Assembly: GCA_934667845.1 (NCBI GenBank)
Contig: CAKUMQ010000097.1
Location: 1-6,149 of the forward strand
Origin: an uncultured Eubacteriales bacterium
GTDB taxonomy: Bacteria > Bacillota > Clostridia > Oscillospirales > Acutalibacteraceae
DNA length: 6,149 bases
Direction of reading: 5' to 3'
The position numbers and the translations under genes were made by a program. Positions 1-5,987 of this stretch are shown piece after piece. Below the pieces are notes generated by a model. That model did no database searches and was not told where the DNA came from. It saw only the letters and a list, made by a program, of their open reading frames with translations. Position 1 is the first letter of the stretch, and every line of letters starts with the position of its first letter.

Positions 1-624
1 CGGGACCGGTACATCGCCGAGCAAAAAAGGAAAAAAACATTTATCGCCCGCGCCGCTGCGGGCGGCGCAGCGCTCACCGCCATGCTGGCTCTGGGGCTCA
101 TGCTCGCCAAAACACCGCCCGCGCAGACGGAATCCACCCCCGTCGAGACCACGCCCCTGCGCTCCCAGCCGACTATTTCGCTCGATCTCAGCACGGGGGA
201 TTCCCCGCATATTGACGCGCTGTATGATCGCGGCTATACCACCGTTGACGAGCTGCGCGGGGTCACGGAGCTGATCGTGCGCGCCACACCGGTCTCTGTC
301 GACTTCGAATCCGCCGTAGGCCGCTGTTGGATCCTGCGCGTGGAGGAAGCCGACCGGAAATGCCCCGAGACCATCCGGCTGGCACAGCTCAAGGACGAAT
401 TTTTGCTGGAGGAGGGGCAGGAGGTCGTTCTGGCGCTGCAGCTTGATCACTCCACCGGCCGCTACTATATCCCCGGCGGCGGAGACGGGCTGTTCCGCAC
501 GGACAAAAACGGCACCGTATCCGGAAAGCTCTTACATTCGCTGCTGACGCAGGCGCCGTCCTCCGTCAAAGCGGAAGATCTCACGCTGAAAACGACTTTT
601 GATCTGCTGACCAAACAGCGCTGA
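1..624 (+). CDS. Membrane-anchored extracytoplasmic protein of unknown function, 5'-truncated by the window
   Basis: The reading frame is open from base 1 and ends at TGA 622-624, giving 207 visible codons. The first ATG is at 82, but no Shine-Dalgarno precedes it, and codons 1-27 are open and protein-like with no ATG, GTG or TTG among them, so the true start is probably upstream of the window. The visible N-terminus is basic (QKRKK, codons 8-12) and is followed by an Ala/Gly/Leu-rich hydrophobic stretch, about codons 14-36. A Pro/Thr/Ser-rich linker comes next (about 38-60), then a soluble domain of roughly 145 residues containing an ELIVRATPVSVDFES stretch and a YYIPGGGDGLFRTDKNG stretch. 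The topology suggests a short or unseen cytoplasmic part, one membrane helix and an exported C-terminal domain. The soluble part resembles, from memory only, exported Firmicutes domains with an 'xLIVRGxVxSV' strand; membrane-spanning anti-sigma factors share this topology. I do not recognise a specific family and assign no function. The gene is followed by a strong terminator, so it is the last gene of its operon. Confidence 0.75.
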   Translation, partial: RDRYIAEQKRKKTFIARAAAGGAALTAMLALGLMLAKTPPAQTESTPVETTPLRSQPTISLDLSTGDSPHIDALYDRGYTTVDELRGVTELIVRATPVSVDFESAVGRCWILRVEEADRKCPETIRLAQLKDEFLLEEGQEVVLALQLDHSTGRYYIPGGGDGLFRTDKNGTVSGKLLHSLLTQAPSSVKAEDLTLKTTFDLLTKQR

Positions 625-669
625 TCCGTCCAGACACCAAAAAAGCACCGGTTTATGCTGACCCTTTCC

Positions 670-707
670 AAAAGGCGGCGGGCTGAGAAACAGCTCGCCG
701 TCTTTTT
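670..707 (+). terminator. Rho-independent terminator after the first gene
   Basis: A 16-bp stem forms between 670-685 (AAAAGGCGGCGGGCTG) and 691-706 (CAGCTCGCCGTCTTTT), with two G-U pairs and an AGAAA loop at 686-690. The descending arm ends in a T run (TCTTTTT, 701-707). It lies 45 nt after the stop codon at 624 and upstream of the promoter at 762-770, so it insulates the yfhO-like operon from upstream transcription. The A-rich ascending arm means it could also act on the opposite strand. Confidence 0.88.
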
Positions 708-761
708 CGGCGTCTCCGGCCAAAAAATCCCCGCAAACCTATTCCCTTTTTGCCGGAAAAC

Positions 762-770
762 TGCTATAAT
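762..770 (+). promoter_or_regulatory. Extended -10 promoter of the yfhO-like operon
   Basis: The sequence TGCTATAAT has a perfect TATAAT (765-770) preceded by TG at 762-763, the extended -10 pattern. The hexamer 17 nt upstream (742-747, TTCCCT) is a poor -35 match, which fits an extended -10 promoter that depends little on the -35 element. Transcription would start near 777, leaving a leader of about 26 nt before the ATG at 803. It is the only convincing promoter between the terminator at 670-707 and the gene. Confidence 0.68.
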
Positions 771-787
771 AAAGAGGATTATACAGC

Positions 788-794
788 GGAAAGG
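788..794 (+). promoter_or_regulatory. Ribosome binding site of the yfhO-like gene
   Basis: GGAAAGG (788-794) lies 8 nt before the ATG at 803-805. This supports 803 as the start over the internal ATG of codon 14 (M14), which would cut into the first membrane helix. Confidence 0.7.
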
Positions 795-802
795 ATGTTT
801 GT

Positions 803-3385
803 ATGTCTCATTCTCTGCAAAAAGGGCGGGAAAAAGGGCTGATGACATTTGGCATTGCTCTGGCAGCGGCTTTTGTCATCTTTCTCCCCTACCTGATCCT
901 CGACAAGGGCTACTTCATCTACTACGGTGATTTCAATGTTCAGCAGATCGTTTTTTACCGGCAAGCCCATGATGCCGTGCGCTCCGGTAACATCTTCTGG
1001 AGCTGGACGACCGACCTCGGCGCCAACTTTATCGGCTCCTATTCGTTCTATCTGCTCGGCAGCCCCTTTTTCTGGCTGACCATCCCCTTCCCGAGCGCCG
1101 CCGTCCCGTATCTGATGGCGCCGCTGCTGATCCTGAAATTTGCCTGCAGCGCCGCGACCGCGTACCTCTATCTGCGCTGCTTCGTCAAGCCGGAGCACGC
1201 CTCGCTCGGCGCGCTTTTGTACGCCTTTTCCGGCTTTTCTCTCTACAACGTCTTTTTCAACCACTTCCATGAGGCGATCGTCTATTTCCCGCTGATGCTC
1301 TGGGGCATGGAGAAGTTCATGAAGGACGGGCGCCGCGGCGTGTTCGCGATCATGGTGGCTCTGTCCGCGCTGAACAACTACTATTTCTTTATCGGTCAGG
1401 CGATCTTCCTGATCCTCTACTGGTTTGTCCGCATGGGATCGCCCGACTGGGAGTGCAGCTATCGCAAATTCGGGCTGCTCGTGTTTGAAGCCGTCGTGGG
1501 AACGGCGCTCGCCGGTGTGCTGCTGATGCCGTCCTATCTGTCGGTCGTTCAGAATTCACGGGTCAACAACACCATCAGCGGCTGGCGGATGCTCATTTAC
1601 GGCAAGGAACAGCGGCTGTATGACATCATCCACAGCTTTTTCTTCCCGCAGGACATCCCCGCTCGCCCGAACTTCTTCCCCGACGCCGACAACAAATGGG
1701 CGTCCATGTCCGCGTGGCTGCCGGTATTCGGCTGCACGGGCGCCATCGCCTATTTCCAGTCGCGCAAGCACACCGACTGGCTGCGCCGCATGCTGCTGCT
1801 CTGCGTGACCTGCGCGCTCGTGCCGGTGCTCAACTCCATGTTCCAGCTGTTCAACAGCCAGTATTATGCCCGCTGGTTTTACATGATGGTGCTGATGCTG
1901 GTCACGGCGACGGTCTGCTGCTTTGAGCAGGAGGAGGAAACGCCGGTGGACTGGAAACGCGCTTTCCTCTGGAGCGGCGGCATCACGGCGGCGTTTGCCC
2001 TGTTCATCGGGCTGACCCCGTCAAGCTGGAAGGCGGATGACAACGGCAACCTCACCTACGGTTTATATAAATATGCCGACCGCTTCTGGATCTATGTCGG
2101 CATCGCCGCCATCGGACTGGTGCTCGCCTGGATCCTGGTCTCCCTGTTCAAAAACCGTTCCCCGCAGTTTTCCTCGGCGGCGATCCTGACCGTCGCCTGC
2201 GTCTGCGCCGCCTATGGCTGCTATTATATCGGGCTTGCCAAAGCCACCTCCAACTACCCCGCCGATTATGTGATCGAGCAGGGCATACGCGGGCGCGACC
2301 GCATCTCCCTGCCCGACGACGGCGACACGGTGCGCATCGACGTCTATAACAGCAAAAACGATTTCAAGGACATGGACAATCTCGGCATGTTCTGGAACCG
2401 CAGCACGATCCAGGCGTTCCACTCGATCGTCCCCGGCTCCATCGCGGAATTCTACGACACCATCGACATCTACCGCGGCGTGGCAAGCCGCCCCGACACG
2501 GCGCATTATGCCCTGCGCGGCTTGACGTCGGTGCATTGGCTGTTTGAATATGCCAACGATGAAAACTGGGTCAGCAAATCCCAGTCCTTTGAGTCAAACG
2601 GCATAACCGAAATGCCGGGCTGGGTCTACTTTGACAAGCAAAACGGCTGCCGCATCTATGAAAATCAGTACTACATCCCGATGGGCTTCACCTATGATCA
2701 CTATCTGACCCGCGCCGCCTATGACGCGCTGAGCAAGAGCGACCGCGAGCTGGCGCTTTTAAAGGCGCTGGTCATCCCCGACGAATACGAAGCGGCGGTC
2801 TCGACCCTGCTTTCGCCTCTCGATACCGATCAAGTCTGGTTTACCGAGGACGCCTATCTGGAGGACTGCGAGGCGCGCAGGCAGACGACTTCTGACCGCT
2901 TCACGCGCGATAACCGCGGTTTTTCGGCGGATATCACGCTCGACAGCGAGAATTATGTGTTCTTCAGCGTCCCCTATGAAAAGGGCTGGACAGCCACCGT
3001 CAACGGTGAATCGGCGGAGATCGTGCAGGTGGCGGTCGGGTTTATGGCGGTGCGCTGCCCCGCGGGCAGCGTCGCCATCCGCTTTGACTATATGACACCG
3101 GGTCTGCGCATCGGTCTGTGCATCACGCTGGCTGCCGCCCTGCTGCTGACGCTGTATATTCTGCTGTGCCGTAAAGCCGCGAAAAAGCAGGCGGCACAGG
3201 CCGAGGAGCTGCCCGCCTCCGCGTATCGCTCCGCAGCGTCGACACCGTCTATCCCGCGGGAGGAGCTGGGGCTGCCGCCACTCTCCCCCGAGCCGGGCAG
3301 CACCGCCGCTGACGATACCGCCAAAATCGCGCGAATGGAAGAAACTCCAATCGGTAATCCCCCATCCGAAACACCCGAGCCGTAA
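803..3385 (+). CDS. YfhO-family multi-pass membrane protein (GT-C-like glycosyltransferase)
   Basis: This 860-residue protein has the full YfhO architecture. A first helix (about 14-33) leads to an exported loop with YYGDFNVQQ (40-48; D43 is the candidate GT-C catalytic acidic residue) and WSWTTDLGANFIGSYSFYLL (66-85), both typical of the family. Many more helices follow up to about 480, including a YYARWFYMMV segment (354-363). Then comes an extracytoplasmic domain (about 481-767) with YIPMGFTYDHYLT (624-636) and VPYEKGWTATVNG (723-735), matching the usual C-terminal family signature. A last helix (about 769-789) is followed by a cytoplasmic Pro/Glu-rich tail (790-860). In Bacillus subtilis and Listeria, YfhO proteins are needed to add sugar to lipoteichoic acid from an undecaprenyl-phosphate-linked donor made by a GT2 enzyme. 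The same kind of role is inferred here, but polymer and sugar are unknown. The gene has its own promoter and RBS and leads a two-gene operon. The family call is confident; the substrate is not. Confidence 0.93.
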   Translation: MSHSLQKGREKGLMTFGIALAAAFVIFLPYLILDKGYFIYYGDFNVQQIVFYRQAHDAVRSGNIFWSWTTDLGANFIGSYSFYLLGSPFFWLTIPFPSAAVPYLMAPLLILKFACSAATAYLYLRCFVKPEHASLGALLYAFSGFSLYNVFFNHFHEAIVYFPLMLWGMEKFMKDGRRGVFAIMVALSALNNYYFFIGQAIFLILYWFVRMGSPDWECSYRKFGLLVFEAVVGTALAGVLLMPSYLSVVQNSRVNNTISGWRMLIYGKEQRLYDIIHSFFFPQDIPARPNFFPDADNKWASMSAWLPVFGCTGAIAYFQSRKHTDWLRRMLLLCVTCALVPVLNSMFQLFNSQYYARWFYMMVLMLVTATVCCFEQEEETPVDWKRAFLWSGGITAAFALFIGLTPSSWKADDNGNLTYGLYKYADRFWIYVGIAAIGLVLAWILVSLFKNRSPQFSSAAILTVACVCAAYGCYYIGLAKATSNYPADYVIEQGIRGRDRISLPDDGDTVRIDVYNSKNDFKDMDNLGMFWNRSTIQAFHSIVPGSIAEFYDTIDIYRGVASRPDTAHYALRGLTSVHWLFEYANDENWVSKSQSFESNGITEMPGWVYFDKQNGCRIYENQYYIPMGFTYDHYLTRAAYDALSKSDRELALLKALVIPDEYEAAVSTLLSPLDTDQVWFTEDAYLEDCEARRQTTSDRFTRDNRGFSADITLDSENYVFFSVPYEKGWTATVNGESAEIVQVAVGFMAVRCPAGSVAIRFDYMTPGLRIGLCITLAAALLLTLYILLCRKAAKKQAAQAEELPASAYRSAASTPSIPREELGLPPLSPEPGSTAADDTAKIARMEETPIGNPPSETPEP

Positions 3386-3389
3386 TTCC

Positions 3390-3397
3390 TAAGGAGG
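3390..3397 (+). promoter_or_regulatory. Strong Shine-Dalgarno of the 7-TM protein gene
   Basis: TAAGGAGG, a near-perfect anti-16S match, lies 10 nt before the ATG at 3408. It falls in the 22-nt gap after the yfhO-like stop codon. No promoter is visible here, so the downstream gene is translated from the shared message with its own efficient initiation site. Confidence 0.85.
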
Positions 3398-3407
3398 CCT
3401 AGTTGTC

Positions 3408-4304
3408 ATGTCTATCTTTTTTTCCATTTCCCCAATCGTTCTCGTTGTCTTAGGCATATTGATCGTCTTCGGGTTAGTTGTCTTTTTTAGCATAAGAAAA
3501 TCGAAGAATGAAACAAAACCGGCTGCCGATAAAACAGACAAGCCCGCGCTTCCCGCCAAAAAAGTTAAGCCCGATACCTTCCCCTACGCCAAATGTATGC
3601 TGGTCGGCGCTTTTGCTCAGCTGGTTCTTGCCGCTATACTCTATATCGTTTTTGCCATCTCCCCGACTTTTCTCGCGATCCTGGGGATACTGACTGTCGC
3701 CGGGCTGATCCTCGCCGCCAAGGTGGAGCACAAGGCCGCGCGCGTCAGTGTGCGGATCGTGTTCTACGGTATCCCGGTACTGGCGTTTCTCGCCAGCCTT
3801 GTCACGCTGATCGCCTTTTTGGTACAAAACGATCTGTCCTCCTCCTCGACGGTTTCGCTTGCGCTCCGCTATTCCGCGATGACGCTGGTACTGCTGTTTG
3901 AGACCACGCTGCTCTGCGCCATCCCCGTTCTGGCGGTGCAGTCCCATGTCCAGCGCCGCCGTTGCGATATCTTTATGCTTCGTCTGTTCTCTATCCTGCA
4001 GCTCGCTCTGGCGCTGCTTACCGTGCTGTATGTCATTGATGCCAATATGCTCACGCTCGGCATCGACAACGGCTATTTCAACGTGTTTTTCTGCCTCGTG
4101 TGCGCCGTGACCGCGCTATGCTCGCTGGCTGCATTCCCGATCCGCACGCGCTGGCTCTCGCGGTTGTTTGTCGGCAACAATGAAGCCGCCGCGGAGCTTG
4201 AAGAGGCGGAGCAGTTGGAAAATGCCGAAGAAGCTCAGCCGGAGGAAGAAAACAAGGTTGACTGGTCAAAGGAAAAGCCGATCTTTCGCGACCGGGGCGA
4301 ATAA
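3408..4304 (+). CDS. Membrane protein with about seven transmembrane helices, unknown family
   Basis: The product has 298 residues. Hydrophobic segments are seen at about 8-28, 61-83, 85-105, 116-139, 154-177, 193-211 and 223-243. A Lys-rich hydrophilic loop (about 29-57, containing KPAADKTDKPALPAKKVKPD) follows helix 1. An acidic C-terminal tail (about 257-298) carries Glu clusters such as ELEEAEQLENAEEAQPEEE. By positive-inside reasoning, the Lys-rich loop and the QRRR stretch (182-185) would be cytoplasmic. I do not recognise a family, and no catalytic motif is evident. It sits 22 nt downstream of the YfhO-like gene with a strong RBS and no promoter of its own, so the two are very likely co-transcribed and may form a complex or serve the same lipid-linked sugar pathway. 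That is inference from context. A run of seven T (3417-3423) encodes F4-F5 close to the start. The gene ends inside the A run that begins the shared terminator. Confidence 0.85.
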   Translation: MSIFFSISPIVLVVLGILIVFGLVVFFSIRKSKNETKPAADKTDKPALPAKKVKPDTFPYAKCMLVGAFAQLVLAAILYIVFAISPTFLAILGILTVAGLILAAKVEHKAARVSVRIVFYGIPVLAFLASLVTLIAFLVQNDLSSSSTVSLALRYSAMTLVLLFETTLLCAIPVLAVQSHVQRRRCDIFMLRLFSILQLALALLTVLYVIDANMLTLGIDNGYFNVFFCLVCAVTALCSLAAFPIRTRWLSRLFVGNNEAAAELEEAEQLENAEEAQPEEENKVDWSKEKPIFRDRGE

Positions 4305-4343
4305 AAAAGCGGCGCCCCCTTTGGGGCGCCGAAAGCGCTTTTT
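4304..4343. terminator. Bidirectional terminator between convergent genes
   Basis: A GC-rich 9-bp perfect stem (4310-4318 CGGCGCCCC with 4323-4331 GGGGCGCCG) closes a CTTT loop. On the minus strand the stem is followed at once by GCTTTTTTA, a textbook terminator for the regulator gene that ends at 4367. On the plus strand it is followed by AAAGCGCTTTTTC, so the T run at 4339-4343 is displaced, although AAAAAGC (4304-4310) can pair with GCTTTTT (4337-4343) as an outer helix. It therefore serves both the 7-TM gene and the XRE gene, and looks stronger for the minus strand. Confidence 0.85.
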
Positions 4344-4366
4344 CAGCCGTTTTTTGCTTCAAAGGA

Positions 4367-5056
4367 TCACGACTGCAATCGATTTTCCGCATTGCGCAGC
4401 ACATTCATCAGGGATGAGGCGAACAGCGGGTATTGCTCCGACAGACGGTCGGGCGTCAGGGCGGGGGCTTTTTCCTTGGCCAGCCCCTCCTCACCGTTCA
4501 CGGCGTTGCCCGTCGTCAGCGCGTGGATCCGCGCGGCGCAGATTGCCATTTTTCCGCCCGCTGTCGGCAGGAACAGATAATCCGGCAGCGAGAACATCGC
4601 CTGCGGGTTGTGCCCGTTTGCCTGATACAGCTGACGAAACACCGTATACACCGCCATCGACAGATAGGCGGACACCTCGCCGGTGAGCGCGCGGTTGCCG
4701 CACTGCTGCAGCAGGTCGTATACCACGGTCAGCGAATTGACCAGCAGCTTTTTGTTCAGCGCCGGCAGCAGGCTGCCGCGGAAGCTGTTCTCCTTGGCGT
4801 TGGGATCGGTCTCCGCAATGTCCTCATAGGCGATCACGGCGCCGGTCTTATCCGCCGTGCGCCCGAGCAGATAGTCGCAGGAGACATGGTAGTAATCCGC
4901 CACGCGCACCACGAAATCCAGACCGCACTCGCGGATTCCCTTCTCATAATGAGACAGCAGCGCCTGCGAGATCTGCAGATCCTCCGAAGCCTGCTTTTGG
5001 CTGATTCCCCTCTCTTTGCGGAGAAGGCAAAGGATACGGGGAAAGGCGCTGTTCAT
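4367..5056 (-). CDS. XRE-family transcriptional regulator with an unassigned C-terminal domain
   Basis: The preferred start is the ATG at 5056-5054, giving 229 residues, because AGGTGGAG lies 7 nt upstream. The ATG seven codons earlier (5077) has no RBS. Residues about 5-63 form a Cro/C1-type helix-turn-helix: ILCLLRKERGISQKQASEDL leads into the recognition region ISQALLSHYEKG (29-40), then VVRVADYYHVSCDYLLGRT (49-67), the usual closing helices of clostridial XRE proteins. The remaining 160 or so residues are mostly helical in character, have no domain I can name, and could bind a ligand or mediate oligomerisation. No peptidase motif or membrane segment is visible. The gene is convergent with the 7-TM gene and divergent from the phosphatase gene. 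A sigma-A promoter with a dyad at its start site suggests negative autoregulation. It is most likely a cytoplasmic repressor; signal and regulon are unknown. Confidence 0.9.
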   Translation of the reverse strand: MNSAFPRILCLLRKERGISQKQASEDLQISQALLSHYEKGIRECGLDFVVRVADYYHVSCDYLLGRTADKTGAVIAYEDIAETDPNAKENSFRGSLLPALNKKLLVNSLTVVYDLLQQCGNRALTGEVSAYLSMAVYTVFRQLYQANGHNPQAMFSLPDYLFLPTAGGKMAICAARIHALTTGNAVNGEEGLAKEKAPALTPDRLSEQYPLFASSLMNVLRNAENRLQS

Positions 5057-5063
5057 AGTTGAT

Positions 5064-5071
5064 CTCCACCT
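5064..5071 (-). promoter_or_regulatory. Ribosome binding site that fixes the XRE gene start
   Basis: On the minus strand AGGTGGAG (5071 to 5064) ends 7 nt before the ATG at 5056-5054. It lies within codons 2-4 of the longer reading frame beginning at 5077, which has no Shine-Dalgarno of its own, so the shorter 229-residue product is preferred. Confidence 0.75.
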
Positions 5072-5095
5072 TATCATACCGGTTTTGGGTTCCGA

Positions 5096-5115
5096 AATAT
5101 ACCACGCAGTATATT
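5096..5115. promoter_or_regulatory. Inverted repeat, candidate operator for the XRE regulator
   Basis: AATATAC (5096-5102) and GTATATT (5109-5115) form a perfect 7-bp dyad around a 6-nt spacer (CACGCA). The dyad abuts the minus-strand -10 box (5116-5121) and covers the predicted start of transcription (near 5109), a classic position for repressor binding. XRE proteins bind such short dyads as dimers, so autoregulation is a reasonable inference. The site lies in the gap shared with the divergent phosphatase gene and could affect it too. Confidence 0.55.
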
Positions 5116-5144
5116 ATTATACCGAAAATATTCCCATTTGTAAA
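5116..5144 (-). promoter_or_regulatory. Sigma-A promoter of the XRE regulator gene
   Basis: On the minus strand a -35 box TTTACA (5144-5139) and a perfect -10 box TATAAT (5121-5116) are separated by exactly 17 nt. Predicted transcription starts near 5109, giving a leader of about 52 nt before the ATG at 5056. This is the best-formed promoter in the window. Confidence 0.8.
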
Positions 5145-5177
5145 GCGTCAAAATGTGCGATTTTAAGAGGTTTTTTC

Positions 5178-5798
5178 ATGAGAACTTACAAAATTCATCT
5201 TTTACGACACGGTCTGACCGCTGCCAACGATAACGGACAGTATATCGGACGGACCGATCTGCCCCTGTCGCCCCGCGGCTTTGCCCATCTGCTGGATATG
5301 AAGCAGACATTCACCTATCCGGAAGCCACGCAGTTTTACACCAGTCCGCTGCTCCGCTGCCGTCAGACGCTGTCCGTTCTCTACCCCGGCTGTGCGCCGA
5401 AAGTGATCCCGGGGCTTGCCGAATGTGACTTCGGCGACTGGGAGGGACGCGCCGTCTCCGAGCTGAAATATGACGAAGCCTTTCAGCAGTGGGTCGAGGG
5501 GTCGTCCTCCGTTATCCCCGGCGGAGAGGATACCGCCTCCTTCCAAAAGCGTGTGACCGAGAGCTTTGCCCAGATCGTGCAGGAGGTCATGCGCGGTGAC
5601 GGCGGCGATGCCGTGATCTGCACCCACGGCGGCATTATTATGCTGCTGATGGCGCTTTACGGCCTGCCGGAGCTGCCGATGCGGGAATGGGTGACAAGCG
5701 ACGGGACGGGATTTACTCTGCGCGTCACGCCGTCCGTCTGGATGAGGGAGCCGAAAGCGGAGGCGCTGTGCGCCATCCCCTGGGAAAAGGACAAATAA
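5178..5798 (+). CDS. Histidine phosphatase family protein (phosphoglycerate-mutase-like)
   Basis: The product has 206 residues, the normal size for a small branch-1 histidine phosphatase. The start at ATG 5178 has AAGAGG 7 nt upstream and puts the catalytic motif near the N-terminus as the family requires; a longer frame back to 5016 would run through the regulator's promoter and coding start. Catalytic features are complete: LLRHG (8-12, with R10 and nucleophile H11), SPLLRCRQT (56-64, R60), the acid E82 in LAECDFGDWEG (80-90), and CTHGG (148-152, H150). The GDWEG and PGGEDTASFQKRV (114-126) stretches resemble alpha-ribazole-phosphatase (CobC)-like and generic phosphatase members. No cobalamin genes are nearby, so the substrate is left open. 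The enzyme would be cytoplasmic and active as a phosphatase rather than a glycolytic mutase. It appears to be a single-gene unit ending at its own terminator. No clear plus-strand promoter was found; it must lie in the 121-nt divergent gap. Confidence 0.92.
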   Translation: MRTYKIHLLRHGLTAANDNGQYIGRTDLPLSPRGFAHLLDMKQTFTYPEATQFYTSPLLRCRQTLSVLYPGCAPKVIPGLAECDFGDWEGRAVSELKYDEAFQQWVEGSSSVIPGGEDTASFQKRVTESFAQIVQEVMRGDGGDAVICTHGGIIMLLMALYGLPELPMREWVTSDGTGFTLRVTPSVWMREPKAEALCAIPWEKDK

Positions 5799-5810
5799 TT
5801 CTGCAGACAG

Positions 5811-5849
5811 AAAAGAAAAACCGCCGTCGCCCGGCGGTTTTTCTTTTTT
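5811..5849 (+). terminator. Rho-independent terminator after the phosphatase gene
   Basis: A perfect 16-bp stem pairs 5811-5826 (AAAAGAAAAACCGCCG) with 5832-5847 (CGGCGGTTTTTCTTTT) around a TCGCC loop. It ends in a T run to 5849 and starts 13 nt after the stop codon. The A/T half of the stem makes it symmetric, so it could also stop minus-strand transcription arriving from the gene at 5988-6149. Confidence 0.92.
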
Positions 5850-5987
5850 ATCCGGCGGCAAAACCCTTGCCATCCCAAACAAACCTTTTCCGTGCCAAGC
5901 GCGGCAACGGCTTTGAAAAAATTATCCCGCCGGCCCACCGGGACGACCCGGCCTCAATAAACCTATCCAGCGCCCCGCCTGTTTTGA
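5850..5987. other. Intergenic stretch without a recognisable gene
   Basis: This stretch separates the phosphatase terminator from the stop codon of the minus-strand partial gene. I see no convincing coding sequence on either strand. The only structure is a weak GC hairpin near 5938-5951 (CCGGG and CCCGG around ACGA), not followed directly by a T run on either strand. Confidence 0.5.

Noticed and set aside
82..624. Starting the first gene at the ATG at 82.
   Set aside because: There is no ribosome binding site before it, the frame is open to base 1 with a basic segment that fits a membrane anchor, and starting at 82 would cut the hydrophobic helix in half.
779..1270. Minus-strand open frames opposite the yfhO-like gene, here and at 1556-1771, 2063-2536 and 3088-3324.
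   Set aside because: They are antisense shadows of a clear family member in GC-rich DNA, with low-complexity Arg/Gly/Ala/Val-rich translations and no RBS.
4433..5062. Long plus-strand open frame opposite the XRE gene.
   Set aside because: The translation is Arg/Gln/His-rich and has no recognisable motif, while the minus strand encodes an unmistakable HTH protein with promoter and RBS.
5085..5115. Plus-strand promoter for the phosphatase (TTGGGT at 5085-5090, TATATT at 5110-5115).
   Set aside because: The boxes are weak and the 19-nt spacing is long; other AT-rich alternatives nearby are equally plausible, so no single site can be supported.
5016..5177. N-terminal extension of the phosphatase back to 5016.
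   Set aside because: It would overlap the XRE gene start and promoter, add 54 residues before a catalytic motif that normally lies at the N-terminus, and bypass the good RBS before 5178.
5202..5938. Minus-strand open frames opposite the phosphatase (5202-5882 and 5657-5938).
   Set aside because: They run antisense through a complete histidine phosphatase and through its terminator hairpin; no RBS or protein-like composition.
5938..5951. GC hairpin as a terminator for the minus-strand partial gene.
   Set aside because: The stem is only about 5 bp, and on the minus strand the nearest T run is roughly 20 nt further on.
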